The notes beneath the pieces are model-generated. The model saw only the letters and a program-made list of their open reading frames with translations, was not told the DNA's origin and searched no databases. From Acanthosoma haemorrhoidale (taxonomy: Eukaryota > Arthropoda > Insecta > Hemiptera > Acanthosomatidae), in NCBI GenBank assembly GCA_930367205.1, contig OV884009.1:83411189-83475188 (forward strand): DNA of 64,000 bases, read 5' to 3'. How positions within the stretch are numbered: position 1 is the first letter of the stretch; each line of letters begins with the position of its first letter. The position numbers and the translations under genes were made by a program. Of this stretch, positions 1 to 12,650 are shown one piece after another.

Positions 1-3000
1 CGTTTTCTAATTATTATAGTTTAAACATACGAAATTACATATATTAGGATCTATATTACCAAACATGATAAGATACAATTTTTTTGTTTATTTCTTAGTG
101 ATTAATTAATTAATATCAGTATTAAGATCTTTATTTAAAAAATTACAATTTTTTTATTATTCATTTCTTCATTTAATTAATAACAATAATTTTTTTATGG
201 AGATTGTAATTTCATGGCTTCGCAACATTTTATGGATCTTGGTCGAGAATGTGAGACTCCCAACAAACAGACAAAGGAATGAAAACAGAAACAAGTGTTT
301 CTGTTTTTGAAATAAAATCTAAACTTATAATTCATGTAAGTTTTTTTTGCAAAAATAATCAGCGTATTTTGAGGTGAAGCACCGCCTTCAAGCACCTTTT
401 ATACTCTTGGTGTATGAAACGATCAAAAATTTTGTTTCATTTGCAGCATTTAACATACGTACATGTTAACTACTGTAAATGTAGGATTGAATATATATTT
501 TGGGGTTACTGTTTGCTTTTCGAAAAGTTAAAAACTTTTTAGGAGCCTTCTGTACAACCTCTGTGGTTAGCACTCACAGTGCGGCTGGCGAGCTATCATT
601 AGAGATGAGAAGAAAATACTTATTTCTAAAATATGCTATAAAACTAGTATCTATTCCCACCCATTCAACTTTTGATGCAGTTGTTTCTTAACCAAATTAG
701 CAGCTCAATCCGTGAAGAAATTCTAGTAGTACCCTATTCGCCGAAAAATACTTAATTGACTTCATGTTCAAAATTCAAGGAAATAATTTCCTTTTTAGAA
801 ATCAGAAAGTTAATTCTAAAATCCCAATTAATAATGATGCACATGCAAGTAATTATTAATGATAACCTTAATAAAAAAATATATTCTGTATTATACCACC
901 TTTGCCTTTGTATTTCTACTCAAGGATTTCTCTCTTCTAGAATTTTTTTTTATTTTCAGTAAAGGTAATGGTGGCCTAATTCTAAAACCAAAAAAACAAA
1001 ACAAGTCCTGTTCGTGGACCAAATCCTTTCCCAAAGCACTGAAAATCTAATATTTAATAAATTCTTCAAAAAAAATTGTAAAACTAATTTAAGTAAATTA
1101 AAAAAAGATCTGTTATGCTCTAAATTCTAAAAATAAAACGTACTAATTTTTTAACCGTAAATAAAATTATCAAACATTTAAAAAACTGGTGCAAATCGTT
1201 GTTGCTTAAAAAAAAATGTGTCTCGATCATCTTTTCTTAGCTCCACGCCCACATACTTGATAACATCGCTCAAGTTTTTGTATGTAACTAAATTGTTCAT
1301 GAAATTTGTAATAGACGATCTAACTTTGCTTCCCTCTTTATTCTCCGATATTCCTCTTTTTGACTATCTTTTGGGGGTAATATTATATTATAAGAAGATA
1401 CTTATCTCCAAAACGGGATTTGGATCATCAGAAATTGGTATATAATATTGATTTTAATTTTTATCATGTTAGAATTCATTTTAGAATGAACCGTTTTTTT
1501 TATGTACCGAAATAAGTTTTAGAATTTATATGAACGAATAATGATCTCCACATTCCCTGTCAATGTGTGGTTTTGATATTTATTTTATTGTATGGTTTAT
1601 TTTATTGTTATTTAATCATTGTAATTAATTAAGGGGGGTAACTCAGAGTGATGTAATTCACATTTTCAACAATTCTTACTTAAGACCAGAAATACAATCT
1701 AGAAAGACTCAACTGTTGAATGAAAACCAGAACTAATTCACAATAGTTGCTCTTTCGCCATTTTTTATCAAGCTCTAAATTTGTATTTATTTACTTGCGC
1801 AATGGTGCAAGTCATTCTCAGATGTTTAAAATAGAGCAAAAATAAAATTTAAACAAATTTTACTTCACAATTACCTTTAGTCGAACCTCAATTCAATATT
1901 CAATCGGTTCCCGGCATAAATTAATGACTTGGGAATTCATCACTAACCAAAATTTCTGCTAACTCAAAACGATTTTGAAATGGAATTGAAAATATTATAT
2001 AAATGTTTTATTAAAGTGATAAACATCTTGCATTTAGATTATTTTGTGTGTTATTTATCAATATTGGCTTCATTTTCCTTTGTGCCAAATATTCCCTTTA
2101 TTAATTCTGTAGTACCTTGATGTATTAATGTATTTTTTTTGCTTAAATTGTTATTTCATTATTTTTCTGTAACTTATGGGAATAATAATGATTTTAGAAC
2201 GTTGACATAATATTCTTAGCTGTTAATAAAAATATGTTTGACATGCTCAGCAGGCATATTTGTGCACAGTAGCTTTTTACTACAAAGAAGTATCTTTTAT
2301 TTGGCTACAGCTTGAGAAATGTCTGCCCAGATTAGATAACGAATGTGTAAAAAATAAAATAAATGTGAGTATATAAATGAGTTTGTTGGAGACCTGCTTA
2401 GGCTGATGGAGAGTTAAGTTTTCATCAAATTTATCAATGGCCAACGTTTTGACTGAGTATGTTTTGAGGTCCTGATAATAATAAGAAAATGATTCAGGTG
2501 TTATGCGTGACAAAACTTTTTGTTTTGTATCCTATTACTAAGTTAGTAAGTATTACTAATCATGTTTAACAACTACATTATTTATTGTTATAAGGACCTG
2601 TTGCAAGCATACATGGTATGTTGGAACGTTGTCCATTAATACATTTGATGGAAACCTTTCATCAGTCTATGCTGATCTCACAACAAACTCTTCGTCTCAT
2701 TTCTAAAAAGATTGGATATCAGTATAATGTTCATCAGAGTAATTAAAATAACATAAATCTCTGTCATTTACTTAATACTACTTATTTACTGGTTTTCATA
2801 GATTGGATTAGGGCAGGCAAGAGATACAGGAAGTAAATTTGGATAAAAATAATAATTTACACAAATATGAAAACACTTCTATAAATACTACATATATACA
2901 AATAATGTAAACACTTATTACTGTCTAATTGGAACTAATGCTTATGTATGAATATAATCATACTATTAATATTTAGAGTATTATCATTTTTTCTTTAAAT

Positions 3001-3025
3001 GGTATTACCTTTTTTAATTATCTGG

Positions 3026-3057
<32 letters not shown>

Positions 3058-3727
3058 TGTCTTCAAAACTAAAATAAAAATAAGATTATTTATAACAATA
3101 ATTAAGCTATTTATAAATTACAGCTTTAAAGGAGGGAAGACTAGATTCTAAACCTACTGCCTATTTTTATTTCTATAACATTACTACTAAATAATTCAGC
3201 GAAGGAACCAATGATTGAAACATATGAATTATTTTCTTTTAGATTAGGTAAGAGAAAGCTATTAGATAGAAACTGACTTGCCATGTAATATTGGTTGTAC
3301 TTGCCGCAGCTCTATTGTGGGGGGTGAAGGATTAAACATTTGTCATTGGCAAACTATAACTGAAAGGGATCTGCTTCAACCACCAGGTTCCTGTTTTCTC
3401 ACTGTAACCTATGGTTTTACTTTAACAGAATAAACAAACTTATTCTTCATTTCTTATTTTAATTATTTACTATCTCTTCATGAAATATTACATCTTTATG
3501 GGACGCAATAGTTATATTTGATGTAAACGAAATAAACTCTGCAATGCTTCATTTGCATTAATTAGAGACATGATTGGATTAGTTATAAAAATTGTGTGTA
3601 TCACAACTATACCATAGTGATAAAGTTCTAAATCAACTAGTGAAGATGGAAAATTGTTCACTAAGTTCTAAATGTTTTTGTCGATATACCACAGTTATAT
3701 CTTGTGTTCATAGAGAGCCCCAAATAG
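1..3727. other. 3' flank of GMC-A, no gene recognised
   Basis: Very AT-rich. Short open frames are no longer than chance and have no recognised motif. It contains a (TA)n microsatellite at 3026-3049. On the inferred map this is part of the large flotillin-2 intron. Confidence 0.5.
3026..3049. repeat. (TA)n microsatellite
   Basis: About 12 uninterrupted TA dinucleotides in the 3' flank of GMC-A. Confidence 0.9.
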
Positions 3728-3733
3728 TTTATT
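3728..3733 (-). terminator. Candidate polyadenylation signal for GMC-A
   Basis: AATAAA on the minus strand, about 80 nt beyond the GMC-A stop codon. The position is sensible, but AT-rich DNA makes chance matches common. Confidence 0.4.
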
Positions 3734-3811
3734 TTCTATTATTTTTTTAACTTTGGTCCTACTATTAGTATTTGTAGTATGATAACTACTAGCTAAAGCT
3801 TTAGTGTTATA

Positions 3812-4743
3812 CTAAATTGTTTCATTTATCTCTCTTTTTCTTCTTTGTTCATAACCCTTCCAGTACCTTGTTATCATATCTGCTCCTTTTTCACCAATCA
3901 TGATGACAGGAGCGTTGATATTTCCATTTGTTATCTGAGGCATAATTGATGCATCTATGACCCGTAGCCCAGAAGTTCCATACACTCGAAGTTTGTGATC
4001 AACGACGGTGTAAGGGTCCGTAGGGGGACCCATTTTACAGGAGCCTGACATATGGTATATAGTCATCGTGTATTGTCTTATATAGCAGTCCCAATATTCG
4101 TCTGTGAACAATGGGTATTGCTTACAGTTGGGTAAAGGTTTGTTGTAGAATTTGGCACCAAATCTTTTCATAGCCTGGGTTTCCCCTAGGGCAATGCTGG
4201 CTTTCACTCCTTCTCTCAGCACCCTTACATCATCAGGATGAGTTAAGTAATTGTGATATATCAACGGGTAGTGATAGGGATTTTTGCTTCTCAGGCGGAT
4301 TTCCCCCCTACTCTTAGGTCTCAACATCATGGGAAATACGCCGAAAACGTCCCGGTTGTTGATCTCTTGGAAGACTTCCTGGTAGAAGGAGTCGGTGAGG
4401 CAGTGGGCCCTACGGACGTTGGACCCGCCATCTGAGGGTGTGCTTGCGGAAGTAAGCATGAACTCGATGTCCGGCCAATCGTCTGATTGGTTACCGTACT
4501 TGGTCGTGATGAACCCAACTGTTTCAATTCCGACGCTGGATGTGAGCGGTCCTTCGCCAGCGACTGCGTACTTTAGGGCAGTGTTTAGGTTGACCATCCG
4601 GTTCATGACCAAACTGATCGGGTAGTCGACCAAGAACAAAATTCCTCCTATTGCGATGTGGTCCATCACGTTGCCACCCACTCCCGGAAGATCCACTATC
4701 GGCTTTATCCCGTGCTCCAGCAAATGTGGTGCTGGTCCGATAC
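3812..4743 (-). CDS. GMC-A coding exon 4 (terminal)
   Basis: Acceptor TTCTCTAG|GTATCG, phase 1. It runs 932 nt to a stop at 3812. It holds the rest of signature 2 (IGPAP), [11 protein letters not shown], the substrate-binding domain and the C-terminal catalytic block with H552 and N598. In the coding strand the first residues after the acceptor are [11 protein letters not shown]; the TTG at 4723 is an internal Leu, not a start. Confidence 0.93.
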
Positions 4744-7700
4744 CTAGAGAACAAATATTCGTTAGTTAACCATCTAATTATTTAATTTTTGTACTAAAAT
4801 ATCTAATTATATAAGTAAAATGAAGGTACGCGGTTCTCACAGAGCTTGTTGGCTCCGAGATGCATTGAGGATTTGTACTTCTCCATTTTTATAAAATGTT
4901 AACATTTGCGAATGTATGTATGTTCTAAGTTAGGTGGTTTACTCGGTTTTTATCCACATCCTTCAATCGGACCTGCAATTTTCGCTATCTACAACCACCG
5001 CCTAACATGTGGGACTGGGGTGCCTCCTGGATCCTTGGTTCTGGTGCCTCGTACTCGCACGGTGGAGTATACAAATTAGTCCAAATAGAAGAAACAACGG
5101 TGTCGAAGACCTAGGGGCTTTACGCTGAAATAAAGCCAATCAACCAACGACATTGGTTCTATACCAACGAGTAACCATAAGGAACGATAAATTATGTTAT
5201 GATAATTATCTCTGGGTTGAGAAAAATAACTGGAAGTATGAGAGAAACGATTCCTAACAGTAGAAGTGGCAAGTTGCAGGCCTATTTTTCGTTTTTTTTT
5301 TTTATATTCAAGACTCGTTTAACATATATGTGCCAAAACATAATGAAGTGTTTTGGGATGGAAATATTTGTGTATTATAAATATGATATACGGCGTTAGA
5401 CTAATCTATGTTTTTTCACCAAATCTTCATCATAGTATAAGTATTCATATGTATCTATATCTAAATAGGTCAAAAATTAATATCCTAGGGAAGCGTTGTA
5501 GAACTTATAGACTAGTTATATTTGGGAAACATGGTGGCTATTAGAAGTGGTGTGTTTGATGAGTTAAATGCAGGACAAATGTAGCATTTGTGCAGTTATA
5601 TTCAGTGTGGGAAGGCAGTATAATCTCCTGAGGTTCCAAGTTACGCATTTACAACATGACCGTAAAATCTGTGTTACTATGTCCTTGTAAAACTTGAAAA
5701 GGAGACAACAGGATTACTTTCAGCCTGCTTGATCAGCTGCTGTCTACATACGGTGGTCAGAAATAATTTAAAATGAGTTACTGTAGGAGCGCACAATACA
5801 AATACCGGTGGACCAGCAGACAAGAGAGAGGAACCTAAGCTAAGGATCTGGGGAAGCTGGATGGGACTATCGAATTAGGAATTCTGGAATGAAATACACA
5901 AGGTGTGCAAAATGGAGTTGGGGAGACTAGCGAGTTCCCACTCAGGGATTATGTTACGGAAATAATGTCATCATTTAATAATATGTGGAAGATATTAGTT
6001 TGGGGCAGGAGGGACGTGAAGCAATTACCGCTAAGCATATTGCTGCTCCTTACTGTCGGGTTTCTAGTTAAGGACAGATTCATACAGTGGCTTGGGAACC
6101 AGATGTAAGTTGTGGCTAAAATGCAATAAACAGATTTTATGATGGCAACACTCTCAGTAAAACACTTTCACATGTGAAAAATAAATAGGAGAAAATGAAT
6201 TTGAAATTAAACTATATACAATATATACAGAGTACAACATTAACATGATTTTTACTTTTATAATGTAAAATTGAATCCTAATTATTAGTTGTGTGTGAAA
6301 TCCTATTGGTTTAAATTTTAATTATTATTGGCGAATGAGAAAAATAATGCCACAGATCAGATTTGAACCCAGGACATTCTGGATTCCGTCCAAATGCTCA
6401 TTTAGCTAGCCCACGTCTATTTCTTATTTACTCAGAGAGTATTTCAGGAAGGAAAGAGGTAACGGGCCATTTGGAAGATCATTTGGTTGGAAACCTGGTG
6501 CTTCCGGATGTGATTTAAGTGTTTGGCACTGCTTTTACCCATAATTATGGACTTATAAGGCCAATAATTTATATTCCAGAAAAAACATTCGCTGTCTCCT
6601 TTTTGTAACAAAATGCGTGTCTTACAACTTCTTGAAGGAGTATTGGATATTACCAGAGAGCATGAGGAGTTGCGGGGAGTTGACAGCTCCCGTGGACACG
6701 ATGACTTCCTTGCTGGCCCGGACCACTCTGCGACGTCCATCCTTGACGAACTCGACACCGATCGCCCTCTTGGTGACAGGGTCGATGATGACTCGAGTGG
6801 CGAAGGCGTTAAGTGCGGTGTGCAAGTTCTGCCGCAGTCGAAAGGGGTTGAGGAAGGCTTTGGCTGCACTGCCCCGCATTCCTCGCCGCATCGTGTACTG
6901 GAACAACGCGAAGCCGGTCTGCTGGTCCCCGTTCACGTCACGGATCTCGTACCCCATTTCCTCCGCTGCTTGCAGAAACCCGAGACCTGTAAAAGTAATG
7001 TTTAGTATAGTTACTAAGCTTGAAATTATCGATACATTGTTTTTATTTAAACAACTGCCTTAAAAAAGGCCTGTTCTAAATATCATGGCAATATCCTAAA
7101 ATTTGATACATAATCAAAAAGGGAATTAGAAAATCTATTTTAATACTCATCTAGAAATTGTGTTGCAATACCATCCCCAAAACGGCCGATGTGTGGTGTA
7201 ATAGTGGAAACTATCCAACTTTTCACTGACTTGAGCAATGAGCAGATGACATTTTGGAGAATATGTGCGTAGGCGTTGGATAGAAAGGATACGGGTAAAG
7301 AAAATGCTTGAATAGTATGGATATACTGCCTACTGTATTATCATTTCACAAAAGGATCGGTAGATAGTCCCCTTGAAAGGTGTTCATGGTTGCCATATTT
7401 CTCCCTGTGTATATTAAATTCTATATTTTCCAAAAGAGAAGACGAAGTTATATTGTTCTTGCGAGAAGGATATGTCAAGGAATTTGACACAATTAAAACA
7501 ATAACTGAGTTCGATATATTTTATTTTGTTCGCTCCATAGTTGATTTAACTATATTTCGTGTCTTGTTGAACCATTTACTAACGGATGGTAATTGTTTTT
7601 CATAGTGAAGTTTGCCAGATTAGTATACCTTACTGTTACACGCCCAAAAACTAAATATATTAGTATTATTACTTCTGCTTATATTAGAAATTTGGTGTTC

Positions 7701-10700
7701 ACTCATCTCCGACAATCATCACTTGTTGATGACTGCCATGTGGCCTACCTATGGGAGTGTTCCAGGGACTGTCCTGTACTGTGAGGAGTCCCCCGGTGGA
7801 GTGGTACCTGGTGTCCCTGGCCAGGTAGGGGTTCCTCTGGTCCTGGCTCTTCTTGAAGTAAGGCAAGACGTCCTCGTAGCCCCAGCCGGGGTTGCCCATT
7901 CTCTCCCAGTTGTCGTAGTCCCGCCTGTTTCCTCGGATGTACAGCATTGTGTTCAGCACGCTGCTCCCACCGATCACTTTTCCTGTATAATTGTCCATAA
8001 TTAATGTACTGTAATGATATTTTGAATATATAATTAATGATATTTCATTTATAATATTTAACAACTAACAAAGGATTATATGTGATAATTCAAGATAGTT
8101 GCTTCGTTTTCGACGTAATTTGCTATAGATGTTTGTTACAAAAGACCTCGGTATTAACTGTTATAAACCTGTTAATGATGTGATGCCGGTGTGGCGTGTA
8201 TTAAGAAAAAAAACACCTCCAGTCTCTACGCATTATTGGTTTGTACCCGAACGTTTTCGATTGATTAGGATGTTTGTCTCAATGGTTCGAGCTGATGAAA
8301 CTATCCCAACTTGCTGGTTATTGTAGTTGCCATCAGCTCCAACCCTTTAGGATGACCTTCCAAAATGACCTTAAGTCTAGTACCTGAAAGCCTTCTGGTA
8401 TAAATCAATAAAGCTATGGAAAGATGGGAGGCGTTTATTTTCTTCGTTATAAACTCAGGTTAAGGGCTCTTTTCTAAAAGACTTTAAAGATGTAAAAGGC
8501 CTGAGGCGCATCGTAAACCTGGTTTTATTGAAGCTATTAGGGACAGGTACTAAACCACGCAAGTATGTGGAAATATTACTATATCAATTGCTAAGTACAG
8601 GACTTAAATTAGCATTGCGAAGTGACAATCATAAAAGGACATGAGTGAAGGGGAGAAGGTGGAGTCACGCATTACTTAAACACCAAAACCACTCATACAC
8701 TTTTTTAGCAGATTTTTTTTTGTTCCATATCCCCTTGTTACAAAATATGTATTCTACAAACGAATCTATTTACAACTGCTTCATTGTATTTTCTGTAGCT
8801 TGGCTACATTTTATACAAATTTTTAGCAGAGGCCTAAATGACACTTTTATGTTAGCTGAAAGCGGAGACACACTATTGCTCTAAGAGGTGAATCCTGCTG
8901 CTTTATTTAACAATGCCACCTTCAAGAGTGCAGTATTCGTTGATACCGTTTCTTCATATTCTATGTCATTGATTTCGTAAAAATACAATTCGGTTCGTAA
9001 TCAATTTTCATAGTATATATTATTTTATTATGTATACAAATTAAACCAAGCTGGTTAACTGCTGATCATTGGATAAACTACAAGCATCAAGATACAATAC
9101 CAAGTCCCATACAATAATATCCCGCAATACTGCATTTCAAGAAATGGCTTATTTACATTTTTAATTAAACTAAAAATTGCTGATTTTTACGCCCCTGTAT
9201 CTCAGTACTTGTTCGGGGTTTTTCAACATATCAAGTATGAAACTTACAGAAAATATACTGCTCTTTAAAACTGGTAATAATATGTTTTTGTCTAAAATTC
9301 AGTGGGAAGGAGTTACTGAGTAAAAACTTCTTAGCGGTATTTTCAAGATGGAGGAAAACGCACAAGAGGAAAGGTCGTATTTTTACGAAGAGGGTTAATA
9401 CTTACAACATTGCTCCACCTTCTCCTAGGTAAAATGCTATCTCTACTGGGATGTGAGGATTATTACAGCAACTGCTTAGAATGTGTAGAGTTTTGCCCGG
9501 GCAGTGGTAATTTACATGCATGTGTTTCCGATCAATACGTGGTAGGAATAGAACCTGTTCATCACGGTAAGTCCTCGGCAATCAGCAGTTTCGCAACTTG
9601 TCAAGTCGTGACGAACGTGGATTGACCCATGGTGGCTGGAAAGGCTTCACCCGTACCCATGTAAAGTTCATTAAAACAGTCAATAGCCGTCTCAAGTTCC
9701 TGTTCTATTATATTTTCCTGTAATTATTTTTTTTTTTGGATATTTCAAATCCAAGGATCATTGACCATGGCCATTTTTTTCCTCATTAACTTAAGAAAGG
9801 CCTGGACGAGTCTACACCATAATTCTAACTGTAATTATAGTATTCTTAAACTTCAAAAAAACACAATTTTGAATCTTAAATAATCTCTGATTTGTATCCC
9901 GAGAAAGCTTTAAGTTTAAAAAAACAGTATTTTTTTTTTTTACATATTTCGGTTATTTCACTAACCGACGTTATAATGTATTATAGGCGAATATCAGAAT
10001 AATCTGAAATGTAGTAGAATGTAATTATGTCTTTAATTTGAAACCAATTCAATAACTTTTATTGACACTACCGTAAATCATACATACATACAGACGAAAG
10101 ACCACTTGTTTCAAAATAAAGCTTGTCTGTTTGGGCTGGGCGAAAATATACACTTTTAATAGTAAATGATCCAAGTATTAGCGTTTTATGATTTTTTTTT
10201 TTTTTTTTTGCCGTCAAAAATATTTTTATATTTTTAATTTACAATAAATATAAGTATTTACCTATATTGTGTATATTTGTGCTTATGAAAAACAATTACT
10301 AACAGAACATTTAAAATAACAGTCTTATTATCATTATTTATTATGTTAAATGTTCTGTTTGTAATTGTTCTACATGTATGTATGTAAATTTATGACTTTT
10401 GTCTGAATTGTAGTCCTGAGAAAGTCTGAATACCTAAAACCTTGACTGTTAATGTAATATCAATAATAAAAGATATTTTGGGAGAGACTTTTTTTTAAAT
10501 CTAATTTTCACAGAATATAATGCCAATATACAGAGACACCTGTATTTTGATTGTTGATCTGAAGAATAATATGAATATAATGGAATGGAGGTAGAATGTG
10601 TGAAAAATGGTACTCCATCTGTTATCTCCTCCACCTGCCAATTCCCAATTCTGAGGGCAACCTTGGTTGACCTTATCTCATTGTGAGGTATTGTGCTTTG

Positions 10701-11147
10701 AAATGTTTCTCCTGTAAATGCATACGCTAATACAATTATGCAGAACATACCTCTTGTCCAGCAGCACCTGGTGTCCTTCATCGCTTGGCAAGCGGTGGTT
10801 GAAGGCTCTGTCTTGTACTTCCAGTCATACCTGCTCCCGTGGAGGTAGAGGCTGAGGATGGGCACATCGGTGATGATGGACTCCTGCCCTCCAGCCTCCA
10901 GGAGCAGCACGTTCCACTCCTTGTTCTCCGAGAGCCTGCTGGAAACGACGGATCCAGCGGAACCTCCGCCTACGACAATGAAGTCGTACTCCGCATGTAT
11001 GTTCTTGGCATCGATCGGCATGTTCTCCGGGTCGTACAGATCATAGTTGTAGTAAGTGAGAGCGGCCAAGAAAGTCGGTATGAACCATAGCTTACTCAAG
11101 CCGAAGAGACCCGTTGCTGCGCTGAGCGTTGCTGTTGCGACTCCCAT
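3812..11147 (-). CDS. GMC-A: GMC family FAD oxidoreductase (glucose dehydrogenase-like), complete, 4 coding exons
   Basis: Joined from exons 11147-10751, 7982-7749, 6986-6654 and 4743-3812. All three introns are phase 1 with GT-AG ends, and the sum is 1896 nt, 631 residues plus stop. A hydrophobic stretch at residues 10-32 suggests a signal peptide or anchor. [10 protein letters not shown] (56-65) and LLLEAGG (81-87) form the FAD-binding Rossmann start. [11 protein letters not shown] (133-143) is GMC signature 1, and [15 protein letters not shown] (310-324) is signature 2, split by intron 3. The active-site histidine is H552 in [10 protein letters not shown], and the partner asparagine is N598 in NGNINAPV. 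The length is normal for insect members. Family members oxidise alcohols, sugars or ecdysteroids; the substrate here cannot be told from sequence. The start at 11147 precedes the hydrophobic leader in a reasonable context (ACGATGG). The usual HPVGT after the histidine reads HMSGS. It lies antisense within the inferred flotillin-2 intron. Confidence 0.93.
4915..5147 (+). repeat. Dispersed repeat family B, copy 1 (GMC-A intron 3)
   Basis: Starts near GGTTTTTATCCACATCCTTC and contains the core CATGTGGGACTGGGGTGCC. It ends GGGGCTTTACGCTGAAATAAA followed by an AATCAACCAAC-like tail. The same core and end recur at 59158-59345 (reverse), the front half at 34576-34700, and core and tail at 15968-16100 (reverse). 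The 3' signature with AATAAA suggests a SINE or a LINE 3' end; the class is unknown. Confidence 0.6.
6336..6425 (-). repeat. tRNA-derived SINE head (GMC-A intron 3)
   Basis: On the minus strand an A-box-like segment (GGCTAGCTAAATGAGCATT) is followed about 35 nt later by a B-box-like GGGTTCAAATC, the layout of a polymerase III promoter. Stem pairing is too poor for a working tRNA. Similar arrangements occur at 32960-33050 (reverse). Confidence 0.5.
6654..6986 (-). CDS. GMC-A coding exon 3
   Basis: Acceptor TTTTACAG|GTCTCG, donor TCTG|GTAATA, phase 1 at both ends, 333 nt. It encodes residues 211-322: [24 protein letters not shown], and the first part of GMC signature 2 ending [10 protein letters not shown]. 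Confidence 0.93.
7749..7982 (-). CDS. GMC-A coding exon 2
   Basis: Acceptor TATACAG|GAAAAG, donor ATAG|GTAGG, phase 1 at both ends, 234 nt. It encodes residues 133-211, including [23 protein letters not shown] and the segment [15 protein letters not shown], all typical of insect GMC enzymes. Confidence 0.93.
7983..10750 (-). other. GMC-A intron 1 (2768 bp)
   Basis: Donor GTATGT, acceptor TATACAG. AT-rich with a run of about 20 T near 10192-10211. I see no exon, RNA gene or clear transposon in it. Introns 2 (6987-7748) and 3 (4744-6653) are shorter; only intron 3 holds recognised repeats. Confidence 0.6.
10751..11147 (-). CDS. GMC-A coding exon 1
   Basis: Residues 1-132 plus the first base of codon 133. 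It starts [10 protein letters not shown] and ends at CAAGAG|GTATGT, phase 1. It carries the hydrophobic leader and the FAD-binding GGGSAG. Reading on past 10751 runs into intron and gives a false C-terminus. A possible 3' splice site (TATCCACAG on the minus strand near 11250) suggests an upstream non-coding exon, which is not proven. Confidence 0.93.
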
Positions 11148-12348
11148 CGTGCTGGCTGGCCTTTGAACATTTGCTTAATGCATTTCCTCCTCAGTTACCC
11201 GTTCAATTCCTTTTAATCGTCCTACCGTGCATGTGCCTATCTGTGGATACAAATTCTATTAGTCCTTTTGAATATCATTGTTGAAATGTTCGCATGCAAT
11301 GAATATATAAGATTTTAAGCAATGGTTAAAATCTTTAGTTTATTCCGTCTCGTTACGTTTTTAGGGAACCAGGCCCATTAGCCAAATCCACTTAGCTTTT
11401 CACTTAATTATTCACCTCAGAGGTCACAAAATGCTAGTTGGTTTGGAAGAGGTCACGAGGCCACCTATGCCCCAGGTCGTGCTATTTGTATAGTAGTTGT
11501 TGTTCGGAGGATCGATTCCCCTTCCACTTTTTCCCACTTAGATAAAACATTACTCTTTTACATTAATTACATACCGCAATTGTAATTGGACAGTAAATGA
11601 TGTCACTTCTTGTAACCGTAAAAAATAAGAGTTAAAGAAAAATACCCCAAAATTAGTTCTAGCTGAGAGTTTGTACTCATCCCCTTGCCTAGATGGTTAA
11701 TCACATCTTGTCCTGTCAGGAACGCAAGGTAACGGACGCTCTCAGTTGCAAGACATCCGTATTTTTCCACTACTCATATCATCAGGCCAACCCATCATCG
11801 ATTTATTCAGTAAATAACTATTTTTTTATATTATACAATTAGTAGTGTTTAAATATCCTATTTCACTATTCTTTCTGACGAATAAAACATGCAATTAAAT
11901 TGTTCGTCCAATTTCAAAATTTTGTCGTTTCAATTATAATATAAGACCTAATTCAAAGGTGATTATTATTTTTATGCTAGGATAAAAGTTTATGATACAC
12001 TTACGTAAATATTCTATGAAACATAACTAGTCGTCAACCTCAAGGTGTAAGATTTCTGAAATCAATAAGGATTATAAATTTAGTGAATTAAAGGCTTGTT
12101 CAAAAATATTTAAAAAAAAATGTATCTAAAATAGCCACATAACCATTTTTCAAGTATTCACCTTAGGATTAGTGTGCCCTTCCTAAAAAAGGGGCCCGTC
12201 CCTTATAACATGTAGAGAGAGGAAGAGAAAGATATTCATTACATGTATTTATGCACAATGATAAGAACATATTAAATATATCGTTCGTGTTCGCTTTTAC
12301 ATTATGTAGATAATTTCCGGTTTCAATCAATTTTATTAAGATAAATTT
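11148..12348. other. 5' flank of GMC-A
   Basis: The promoter should lie here, but no convincing TATA box or initiator is visible. A tRNA-like stretch at about 11420-11530 (TAGTTGGTTTGG, then GGATCGATTCCCC) may be a SINE head on the plus strand; this is weak. Confidence 0.35.
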
Positions 12349-12650
12349 ACAATCTGCCTTTTATTAGGCAATGAGTAATTGAGATAAATCATTCATACCA
12401 TATTTACAATTCTTCATTCAACAGCCCAGAGGCCCCCCAAGTCCACAAGGTTGTCACCTCCCTCGCATGCGAAGGAGGAAGCGGAGTCTTGGGGAGTCCC
12501 CCACGCTCCTACGTCAGCCGCGTCACTGGATAAGAGCCAGCGGAGGCTGACCAAGAGCCGAAGAGACACAGACGCTCAGGACATGGTTAGAGAAACTGGC
12601 CATTGCCAGAACTCCCACTATCACTTAGTTATAGCAGGTCATGAGGTAGA
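12349..12650 (-). mobile_element. Jockey-like retroelement 3' end fragment
   Basis: Minus-strand 3' UTR of the retroelement whose better copies lie at 44682-45830 and 46806-47959. Shared landmarks, as read on the plus strand, are ACAATCTGCCTTTTA.TAGGCAAT, the CCAGAGGCCCCCCAAGTCCAC block, GGAAGCGGAGTCTTGGG and GCCATTGCCAGAACTCCCAC. Truncated before the reverse transcriptase. Confidence 0.75.

Noticed and set aside
4253..4754. Several open frames on both strands over GMC-A exon 4
   Set aside because: They overlap a well-supported coding exon in other frames and have no family resemblance; they are shadows.
6613..7063. Open frames of 130 and 148 codons on the plus strand
   Set aside because: They are antisense to GMC-A exon 3 and reflect its codon composition.
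10449..10750. Extension of GMC-A exon 1 to a 232-residue protein
   Set aside because: The sequence after the GTATGT donor loses all GMC resemblance, while exon 2 continues the family sequence in phase.
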